DNA from: Lachnospiraceae bacterium
GTDB taxonomy: Bacteria > Bacillota > Clostridia > Lachnospirales > Lachnospiraceae
Length of the DNA: 64,000 bases
NCBI GenBank assembly: GCA_017431345.1
Contig: JAFRLH010000083.1
Coordinates: 62,001 to 126,000 of the forward strand
Direction of reading: 5' to 3'
The notes beneath the pieces are model-generated. The model had not been told where the DNA came from and ran no database searches. It saw only the letters and a program-made list of their open reading frames with translations. The translations under genes and the position numbers were made by a program. This document shows, piece after piece, positions 52,390-61,500 of the stretch. Every line of letters begins with the position of its first letter. Position 1 is the first letter of the stretch.

Positions 52390-53001
52390 ATGCAAAAGAC
52401 GGTCGGAAAGGCTGAACTGAATAAGCAGAAGAAGAAATCATCCCTGCTGGATTCGGCTTACAGCCTCTTTACATTAAAAGGATTCAATGACACTTCCATT
52501 TCTGACATCGCCCGTCAGGCGGGCGTTGCAAAGGGTACCTTCTACCTGTATTTCAACGACAAATTCGATCTGCGGAACAAACTGATCGCCTCCCAGGGAG
52601 AACGCATTTTCATGACAGCTATGGAAAAACTCTCCGGAAAGGAAACAATGCCTTTTGAAGAACAGGTGGTCTTTCTTGTGGATACGATCCTGGATGAACT
52701 GGCCGCGGAGCCGATGCTGGTAGGCTTTATGGCAAAGCACCTCAGCTGGGGCGTTTTCCGGAACAGCATGATCGACGGATCGTCTTCCCCCGCCTCGGTC
52801 CGGGAAGCTTATGAGGCGTTCCTGTCTCGATCCCCGGTAAAGTACAAAGATCCCGACATCCTCCTCTATATGATCCTGGAATTTATCAGCGGGACCAGCT
52901 ACAATTCGATCTTATACGGGCAGCCCTGTCCGCTGGCAGAGCTGAAACCGCACATGTACAACGGTATACGGGCCCTGTTAAAAAGTGCGGAGGTAGAATG
53001 A
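52390..53001 (+). CDS. TetR/AcrR family transcriptional regulator
   Basis: A 203-residue regulator. I start at ATG 52390 (MQKTVGKAELNKQKKKS), with GGAGGAAAAA directly upstream; the open frame to 52300 has no site. The N-terminal helix-turn-helix is intact (LFTLKGFNDTSISDIARQAGVAKGTFYLYF in parts). The C-terminal ligand domain is unlike its neighbours. It is divergent from the MMPL operon, and two identical-type palindromes lie between the two starts, so it most likely represses the operon and itself. Its ligand is unknown. Confidence 0.93.
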   Translation: MQKTVGKAELNKQKKKSSLLDSAYSLFTLKGFNDTSISDIARQAGVAKGTFYLYFNDKFDLRNKLIASQGERIFMTAMEKLSGKETMPFEEQVVFLVDTILDELAAEPMLVGFMAKHLSWGVFRNSMIDGSSSPASVREAYEAFLSRSPVKYKDPDILLYMILEFISGTSYNSILYGQPCPLAELKPHMYNGIRALLKSAEVE

Positions 53002-53579
53002 TGCGCATACTTCTGATCAGACACGCAGAGCAGGCTTCCAAAGTGTGCAACGCCGATGTGAGCCTGTCCGAAACAGGAAGGAAGCAGGCGGAAGCGCTTG
53101 CAGAACGGCTGCTTTCGTATGGCATTGACGCGGTCTATTCCAGTCCTCTCCGGCGGGCGGCGGAAACTGCCGGTGCTGCCGCGGAGAAAACCGGTCTTCC
53201 TGTCTTCATCAGGACAGAACTGTCCGAAATGGACTTCGGAGAACTGACCGGACTGCCGCATGCGGAACGCATAGAAAGGGAGAGGCAGTATTCCGAAGAA
53301 CGAAACGGCGCTCTCACAGACAGGCCGTACCCCGGAGGAGAATCTTACGGTGAAGTCTATGAGCGTATCCGGCCGGTGCTTGCAGAGATCACCGCTTCCG
53401 GCGCGGAATGCGCAGCTGTCTTCTCCCATCTGGAAGCCCTGCGGGCCATGGTATCGGGGATGATCGGCCTGCCGTTCGGTCACGCGAAACTGATCCTGAA
53501 AGGCCTTCGCCATACAGCGGTGACGGAAATGCTTTACGATGCAGAGACCGGCAGATATTATCTGAAATCGATTGGCTGA
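52998..53579 (+). CDS. Histidine phosphatase family protein (phosphoglycerate mutase-like)
   Basis: A 193-residue protein with the RHA-type catalytic motif LLIRHAEQ at the start (RHG-like; the phospho-accepting His is present), the catalytic Arg in SSPLRRAAETA, the acidic EMDFGELTGL and a late His in FSHLEALRAMV. ATG 52998 overlaps the tetR stop (ATGA), so it is translationally coupled to the regulator. Such a phosphatase may act on a phosphorylated metabolite or cofactor; a link to the export locus is only inferred from the operon. GGAGGTAG precedes the start. Confidence 0.9.
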   Translation: MMRILLIRHAEQASKVCNADVSLSETGRKQAEALAERLLSYGIDAVYSSPLRRAAETAGAAAEKTGLPVFIRTELSEMDFGELTGLPHAERIERERQYSEERNGALTDRPYPGGESYGEVYERIRPVLAEITASGAECAAVFSHLEALRAMVSGMIGLPFGHAKLILKGLRHTAVTEMLYDAETGRYYLKSIG

Positions 53580-53583
53580 AAAA

Positions 53584-53618
53584 AGAAGAAACCCGGCAAT
53601 GCCGGGCTTCTTCTTTTT
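53584..53618. terminator. Bidirectional terminator between the phosphatase and LCP genes
   Basis: AAGAAGAAACCCGGC and GCCGGGCTTCTTCTT pair around a short AAT loop, with T and A runs on both sides. Confidence 0.85.
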
Positions 53619-53627
53619 ATTGCAGTA

Positions 53628-55355
53628 TTATCTGAGTGTATTTGTCTGGTTGCCTTCCTGGGAATCAGCGTCCGTAAGGATCTCCCCGTCAAATACCTTC
53701 TGAATGCGTTCCTTTGCACCCTGGATGGATGCTTCATCCTGCAGAGCTACATACAGGCTGCGGCTTCCCATGGAATAGGTGGAGCGTCTTGCGCCCTGTC
53801 CGGATACGCCGTAGGACTTGATGTTCCAGTCTGTGCTGGAGTCAAGTTCCATCTTTACCAGATCCGTAAGGTCTGTGCTGGCAAGGTCGGTATTGAAGGA
53901 TTCCTGCAGGCTTGCCATCAGATCGGAATAACGGAGCAGCATCTCCGGAGAGTGCATCTTATTGATGATCGCCCTGATCATTTCCATCTGATGTCTCTGT
54001 CTCTCGAAATCACCGTTCGCGAAGGAATGGCGCTCACGGACAAAGCTCAGGGCTCCCATGCCGTCGACATGGTTGATGCCTTCGTCGAAATGGACGCCGT
54101 AGACTTCACCGGTAAAGGCCTGGTCGCTGTTGACATCCACGCCGCCGAGTGCATCGACGATATCCATGAATCCGGTAAAGTTCACACGCAGGTAGTAGTC
54201 TATATTAATATCATAAAGCTGTTCCAGCGTCTCGATGGAAGCATCGATTCCATAGATTCCGGCGTGTGTCAGCTTGTCATAGGCATTGCCCGCAACAGGA
54301 AGCTGTACATAGTAATCACGGGGCGTGGTGACCAGCATGATCTGACGGGTCGTCGGATTGATCACTGCAAGGATATTAACGTCGCTGCGGCTTCTTGCAG
54401 CCACGGAACCGAAGGTATCGATACCGCTGAGATAAACAATGAAGGGTTCAGCCGTAACATTTTTATCGACCTTCTCTCTCTTGCTCATATCGATCTCGAA
54501 ATCGAATTTCATCGTTTCGATAACAGCAGTCTCGATATCAAAATCTTCGTGCTCATCCTTTACGAGTTCACGATAACTCTCGCTCAGAAGGATCGCGTCC
54601 ACTTCCTTGTCATAAAGCGCCTGAACAAGGTCGAGCATACCGGCATAGTCAACGGTCTCGCAGTCCCCGCCGATTTCCGATTTGAGCTGCTCGACTGCCT
54701 TCTCAGTGACTTCCGGCAGCATGACTGTCTGGATACCGATCTTCTTCCCGGAAAGTTCCTTCACGGAAGTAATGACATCGATCGCCGGGGCTGTTTCCGC
54801 CGCTGCTGTGGTCTCTTCCTCGTCTTCCTCGCCTTCTTCGCTTTCCGCAGTCTCTCTCTCCAGATCTTCTCTGGTCTTTCCGGAGAGGACGACAACGGAT
54901 ACTTCTTCAGTCTGGAGCATTACTTTTTTCGCGGTTTCTGCCGCATCCTCCGCCTCGTTCTCTTCGGATGCCTCTCCGGTCTCTCCGGAATTCTCCGCGG
55001 CCTGTGTCTCCTGCGCTTCGTTCGTGATCACTGCAAGCGTCTTCATCGTAGAATTAATGTAATAAACGCCTGCGCATGAAGCAGCAAGAATCGCCAGGGA
55101 GAGCAGACTTCCGACCAGTCTCGCAGGCAGCGGTCTCAGGCAGACAAAGATCCAGGCCAGAAGGAGCATCAGTACAAGTGCGCCGAGAACGACTGCCATA
55201 TATTTGACCGGCAGGATGTTCACTCTGAAAACAAAGAACACCAGCACGGCGGCTGCAAGTGTCGCAAGGACCGCAAGGATCTTTCCGAGCACGCCTCCGC
55301 TCTTTTCCTGTGAATATTTTCCGTATTTCTTGTGGGAACGATATTCATCTTCCAT
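53628..55355 (-). CDS. LCP family cell-wall ligase (LytR-CpsA-Psr) with an added binding-protein-like domain
   Basis: A 575-residue protein. I start at ATG 55355 (MEDEYRSHKKYG), after GGGAGGTAACC; the frame is open to 55430. Three hydrophobic segments in the first 115 residues are followed by an acidic linker and then, at about 195-305, a domain that resembles a periplasmic-binding protein (VITSVKELSGKKIGIQTVMLPEVTEKAVEQL and AILLSESYRELV). The LCP catalytic domain comes last (about 310-520), with the metal/pyrophosphate arginines and DYYVQLPVAGNAYDKLTHAG, VDALGGVDVN and FVRERHSFANGDFERQRHQ. LCP proteins attach teichoic acids or capsule to peptidoglycan. The extra domain is seen in Clostridial LCPs. 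Confidence 0.92.
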   Translation of the reverse strand: MEDEYRSHKKYGKYSQEKSGGVLGKILAVLATLAAAVLVFFVFRVNILPVKYMAVVLGALVLMLLLAWIFVCLRPLPARLVGSLLSLAILAASCAGVYYINSTMKTLAVITNEAQETQAAENSGETGEASEENEAEDAAETAKKVMLQTEEVSVVVLSGKTREDLERETAESEEGEEDEEETTAAAETAPAIDVITSVKELSGKKIGIQTVMLPEVTEKAVEQLKSEIGGDCETVDYAGMLDLVQALYDKEVDAILLSESYRELVKDEHEDFDIETAVIETMKFDFEIDMSKREKVDKNVTAEPFIVYLSGIDTFGSVAARSRSDVNILAVINPTTRQIMLVTTPRDYYVQLPVAGNAYDKLTHAGIYGIDASIETLEQLYDINIDYYLRVNFTGFMDIVDALGGVDVNSDQAFTGEVYGVHFDEGINHVDGMGALSFVRERHSFANGDFERQRHQMEMIRAIINKMHSPEMLLRYSDLMASLQESFNTDLASTDLTDLVKMELDSSTDWNIKSYGVSGQGARRSTYSMGSRSLYVALQDEASIQGAKERIQKVFDGEILTDADSQEGNQTNTLR

Positions 55356-55373
55356 AAGGTTACCTCCCTTATA

Positions 55374-55403
55374 AATATATTGTCTTTCATAATCCTGTGT
55401 AAA
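55374..55403 (-). promoter_or_regulatory. Possible promoter of the LCP gene
   Basis: On the minus strand TTTACA (55403-55398), an 18-base spacer and TATATT (55379-55374), giving a very short leader before the ribosome site. Confidence 0.45.
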
Positions 55404-55443
55404 TAATAACCACAGCACAATCTCCGACATTTTAACATAAAAG

Positions 55444-55485
55444 AATCCCTTTGGCTAGTCTTTTTCAGGCTAAACCAAAGGGATT
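55444..55485 (-). terminator. Terminator of the giant surface protein gene
   Basis: On the minus strand stem aatccctttgg / ccaaagggatt (11 bp) with a 20-base loop, followed by CTTTTATG. Confidence 0.75.
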
Positions 55486-55550
55486 TTTAACAATTTCTTA
55501 TCGGCATCTGCCGTATCGCCTGCCGAAACCGTTTCCGGCAAAGAAAGCGG

Positions 55551-58500
55551 TCATCGCAGTCCTTTCGCTCTCCTTCTCTGCAGCATTGCAAGCCCGGCTC
55601 CTGCGGTCACTGTCAGCAGGAACCCGAAGAGGCTGATCAGCGCAGTACCGTGGCCGCCGGTGGACGGAAGTTCGACGCCCGGATTGTTCCAGACCCGGAT
55701 CTGCCAGACGGCGTCAGCCTGTCCTTCCTGCCAATGTCCATCGCCTTTCTGTGTCACTTCAGCCGGCTGCATTCCCTGCATAGCAGTCACGCCGCTGCTT
55801 CCCACAAAGACTTTGATTGCGGAACTTGCAGACATGTATCCGGCAGGAGACTGTTCCTCCACAAGCCGGTATTCTCCGTCCGGCAGACTGCCGAGCGGCA
55901 GGATCCCATCCTCACCAACGGGAGTACCGGGAAGGACCGGCACAGCGTTTTCAGTCGGGCGTTCTTCACTGTCATCATAGTCTGCCACCCTGTAAAGAGA
56001 GAAACTTGCTCCCGTCAGGGCATTATAATTCATATCTGTCTTCCAGACAGAAACCATGTGGGTATTGCCATTAATGACAGTAATGGTGTAATCCATTTCC
56101 CCGTCTGCTGTTTCTTTCTCTTCCGTTCTCAGCCAGCTTACATAAGCCGCTGTACGGATCGTTACACCGCCGTCCAGACCGATGGAGAAGCACAGATCTT
56201 CCTCCAGTTCTTCGCAGCCGGACGGTGCCTTTGTCTCACAAAGGTAATACGATCCCGGAGAGAGGTACTCATTGATCCCCTGTATGACACCGTCATCGCC
56301 CGAAACCAGTTGTTCATAACCGGAAATCGGATAATAATCTTTTCGCACGCCGTTGGATGTTGTGATCTGTTTGTACAGGGCAAATTCCGCACCGCTTAAG
56401 GGATGGCCGGACGCGTCCTGTTTGACAGCTTTCAGCACGAACGGCCGGTTCTTTACAGTCAGGACACCGCTTTCCTGATCAAAGACATAGTCCCTTTCGC
56501 TGCTTTCCGGTATCGAATAAGTACCGTTTTCAACGGTGATCGTGATATCAGCGAACAGGCCATGATGCCGCACAGGTGCTTTTGTTTCCGAGAGCGTATA
56601 GGTTCCGTCATCCAGATAGAAGGTCGTCACTAAGCCTTCCGCATCGGACGTATACCGTCCAACCAGGGAAGTCCCCTGTTTCAGTTCGAACACAGCGTCC
56701 GCCAGGCCGGTCCCGGTCCAATCCGTTTTGACGACCCGCAGGCCGCCCAGACGGGTGTTCGTGACTGTATCGGCACGGGTCTTGCCTCCCTGATCAGGAG
56801 TCCCCTGACCATAAGAAACTTCGTATGTCAAATCTGACAGTACATTTCCATCACTGTCTGTCCCGCCCAGCTGAATAGTATCGCCGGTATCCATTTTCTC
56901 GAGTCTCGTGTAAGTTACCGTCCCGTCCGCAGCGACCACCGGGTCTGTCAGTTTTACTTCATACACCCTGTAATCCGAAAATTCTGCATCCGCTTCAAGG
57001 GACGGGAAATAATACGTCGTGTAATTATAAGCATCGACCCTGCGGACAGTGTCCGGAAGCAGCTCTCCTTTCACATAGACCGCTATATAAGCATAATCGT
57101 GCGACCGCATGAAATCCTGATCAGACCATACTTTATTCGCCCGGATTCCCCAGCCGCGCTGATTGTGTACCTCGATCTGCGGATTGCTGTTGTCACGGAT
57201 CACCCCGGCGTTCTCGGTGTCGCCCTCATCAACAAGGTAAGACCCCGCCACACGCTTATAACCTGTGTAGGTATGCGACACATCGCCTTCTGTTTCCGTC
57301 CAGATGCGTTTTCCATATCCGACAGGATTATCATAATCCTCTTCTGTTACCTTAAACTTCGTACCGACCAGAAGATCCCGGACCTCGATGCTGTAGCCCG
57401 CCGGCAGTTTGGAAGCTGCACCGCTGGGTGATGTCCGGAAGGTCACTTTATTCAGCTGTTCCGGGGTCAGATCTGCAAGGTCCTGTGATCCGATCGATGC
57501 AAAGGTCTTCAAAGAGGAATCAAAGTAACAATAGTCTCCAGAAGGATCTTTTATGAAATAATCTCCCTGGTTGTAATACGCCAGATCCTCCCCAAGGGAC
57601 AGACGCATGGTGAACCCTGCGGGGTCATCCTGACCGGACAGCTCCGTTGTTCCGTCTTCCGCGAACAAACGCTTTTTGATCGTCAGCGTTCTGAGCTGGC
57701 CAGGATCCACCTGATTGCCGAAAGTGACTGATTTCCTGTCACTGACAGCTGCCTTACCGGTTTCATAGCATTTTGTATGCACTGCGCCTTCCGGCTGAAC
57801 GCCCGCTGCGATCTCATCATTGATCCGCACTTCATTGTAAATGGACGTATCCACGCCGCACTCTTTGATATAGTAGGAAAGTGTGTTGTCGGGCGTCATG
57901 ATCGACGCAGTCTGTCCGGGCTTTAAATAGAAAACGTTATCGTATGTTACGTTATCGATCTCTGCCGTCTCGGCAAAATCGACTCTGGTCGATGTATTCT
58001 GATAATTGACGCGCCATTTGGAGTTCGTTCCGACCTCCTGTCTGAGCAGCTGATACTCACCCCCAGGCTCTGTCTGGCAGTAGATCTGGAAAGGGAACCG
58101 GACACTGGTGAAGTCCTGCTTGTCTGTACCGATTATTTCCTTTTTGAGCAGTACTTCGCCGGGCTCGACCGTTGTCAGGTTAAAGCGCATACGCAGATTC
58201 GACGCACCGGCACCTCTTTCCATATAGAAAATACGTACTGTATGGTCCGTATAATCCCTGAAAACATAGCATTCATTTCCATCGACCATCTTCTTTTGGA
58301 AAATACTGTCCACATAAGCCTGCGCTTCTACATCGGTATGATTGTCTCTGTTTTTATAGTTATTATAGAACAGGTCTTTCAGCGTCGTAGACTGGCCGTT
58401 CACGTTTACTTCGCCTGTGGAATAGTTCACCGATCCCGGAACCGCGCTGTGGATACCGCCCAGGTCGATGACCAGTTCTCCGTCGACATACAGCCAGAAA

Positions 58501-61500
58501 TCGTCGTCGCCCACGAACTCAAAGATAATGTCATGGCCCCAGGCGTCATGACCGTTCGGCGGCTGCATGAAATGACCGGTGAGCTCCATGGCAAAGTGAT
58601 GATCGTCCTTCTCCGTAAAATCATACAGCGGCTCATACTTACGGGGATCGTTCTCCGAACGCGGATTCCCATAGATATCGGTCAGGTTCTCAGGGTGCTG
58701 AGGATGCACCTTATTCGGATCCAGCATGTTATAGGGCATAAACTGTCCGTGCTGACGGGTATTCGAGCCCCCGTCTACCGTACCAAGTTCCTGATAAACA
58801 TCAAAATTGTTTCCACTCAGATGCGCGAAGTTTTCCGAACTGTCAAACTGGAAATAACCGCTGCCGTCATAAATGCTCTGGATAAACAGATGGTTGACTT
58901 GCGCTGCGCCTGCATATAGTGTACCGAGCGAGGTCCCCGGTCTTTCCGTTATGTCAGGATAGCCTGCCGCATCTCCGGAAATAGCTGAAGAAAGAATTCC
59001 CTGCTGCAGCGCTGTACCGGTGCCGCCGTTATTATTGCCTAGAATACCGCTCATATACGCCTGGTCAGAACAATCGATCATCTTCATGGTCAGGCCAAGC
59101 GCTTCGTGATCTACTGTCTCTACCGGCGTCAGCGTACCTTCCGCCTTCTTCATAACGGCAAAATAGAATGTATCGGCCTCTGCCATCGGACAGGATACGA
59201 TCTTTCCGTTCTCCACTTTGTAGCCGGCATAGTCATAATGAGGATCGTCCCATGCCAGGATCGGGGTATAGTAATCCCCATACCTCCTGCCGTTCAGGTT
59301 GACCCGGAAGAATTCATCGGAGAGGATCTGCCCTCCATTGATCTGCGGCGCAATATATTGTCCTGTATAAGCGTTCTGCAGGGTATAGTAACCGTTTGGC
59401 GTTGTCGTGCCCGGGTTGTAATATTCCGTGAAATTCCAGAGCATCTGCTGATTATTCTGCGTCCCGATCCAGACAATGGAATCACCGGATTCATAGCAGG
59501 GAACCAGATTGCTGTTCTGGTCGACCGCATAAAACTCGTATTTCTTATCGTTCGGATTCCAGACACGGGTATAAATAAGCACCTGTTTGTCATTGGCCAC
59601 ATTGACACGGTCGGATACACTGACCTTGTATGCGGCATATTCCACGAAATCCGAGTCTTCGAGGACCGATTTTTCCATCAGGTTATGCCAGCTATTGCCG
59701 CTGGAACTCTCAGCATTCGCATTGAAAACTTTGTTGTCACCGGGCAGATATACAGCTTTGTTGGCCTGCTCCCCCAGGAGACGCACTTTCCCCGCATTGG
59801 CTCCGGTCCCGGGGATTACCCGGATCCGGCAATGCTCATCCGGTGTATCAGCCAGTGCAAGTTTGTTTCCCGTAATCCGAAGATACTTCCCCTCAGATTG
59901 CAGATAGTAAATATCCTTCTCCACCTTCTCGAACGTCCACATGGCAATATCGCTGTCCTTGGCCACATAGAGGAGGTGGTTCGGATCCATGGGATCTGTG
60001 CGGATCAATGCCTGTTTGACATCCAGACCGTTTCCTTTTTCTTCCGCCAGCATGCCATAAGCAGCCGTATCGCTTTTCCGGTTCATGATCCCATAGGTCA
60101 TACCGTCCAGACCATAGGGATTCGCAGGGGCAATCTCTGAAAATGTAAACGTGAACTTACAGTTGCCGGCATTCGAGTTTTGCGAATATAACCTTATGCC
60201 TGATCCGCTTCCCGAGTGCTGTATCCAGTTATCCTGTCCATCCAGCCGAATATAAAACTTCCCACTGCTCTGCGTGACCTGAAAAACATCCCCGGTATCG
60301 GACAACTTCATTTTTCTGTTCTGCGCATCAGAGGGATCCCGGGCAAGATACTGCCTGGAGGAACTGCTTCCCGTATAAATGCGGAACCTGTCCGTTGTCC
60401 CTTCGACCGGTTCAAAGAACCAGACAGCCGCCTGGCTGCGATCAGTCGTTTCAGCAAATGCTCCATTTCCGTTCAGAACAGACTGCATATAATAATTATC
60501 GGTCGCTGATCCCTGCGTTACAGACAGCCAGAACCCGCCTTCTCCGCGGGCACTTGTCAGATCATACAGGGAGGAAGCCGTATCCTCAAAGTTGACCGGC
60601 TCCTCTGCATCCACTACTGCGTACACACTGAAAGAAGCGGCGGAGAAGGAGGCGGAGAACCCGTCCTTTTCAGCCTGCACTGTATTTTCAATTACTTCGC
60701 CGCTTACTGTTCCATCCGCGAAATGGACCACCTGTGTATTTGCCGGCACTTCCTCCCGGGCCGCCTGATCAGACAGTTCGATCTTCACATCCACCGCTGT
60801 CCCATCTTTGGGCTGATACTTTACGTCCGGGTCATCTTTATCCACGATCTTAATATCGAACAGCCGGATATACCCGGCGCTTCCCTTTTCCGCACCAAGC
60901 GCATTTACCGCAGCTGCCGCATAGGCATCATAAGCAGAGGAGCTTTCCGTGATCTCCTCCACATACAGTTCCGCATTCTCCGGGATCCCGGTCTCCGGTC
61001 CGCAGGATACGGATATTTTGTAATTCTGTCCATCGCTGGCCAGGACAGTCTTTTCGATCGTTGTGGCGATGATTCCGTATACGGAAAACCCTTCCGCTTC
61101 AAAGTTGACTTCATCCCCTGCCATTTCCGCATCGATCCTTTCCGGATCGCCGCTGAAATGGACCACCTGCGCCGCCTCTTCCGCGTCTGCGCCGATGCGG
61201 TCCTGCAGATCGTCGAGAACGATCCGGACATCCACAGCCTCCTCCGGCTGGATCTCCCGTCCGGACGCATCCGTAATAGTAATATCAAAAAATCTGGCAT
61301 AAGAGACCGTGCCTTCTTCCGGTTCCAGCTGCTTTTCGGTATCGGAAATATATTCCTTATAATCTGCCGAGCCCTGTCTGATCTCCCGTACTTCCAGTTC
61401 TGCGTCTTCCGGAATGCCTGCTTCACTGCCGCAGATTACCGTGATCTGATATCCGTTTCCTTCCGCTCTGAGCGCTCTTTCAGCAGCCGTCTGAGAATCC

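Noticed and set aside
58242-58919. Plus-strand frames opposite the giant surface gene
   Set aside because: All are antisense to a gene with recognisable domains and an LPXTG end.
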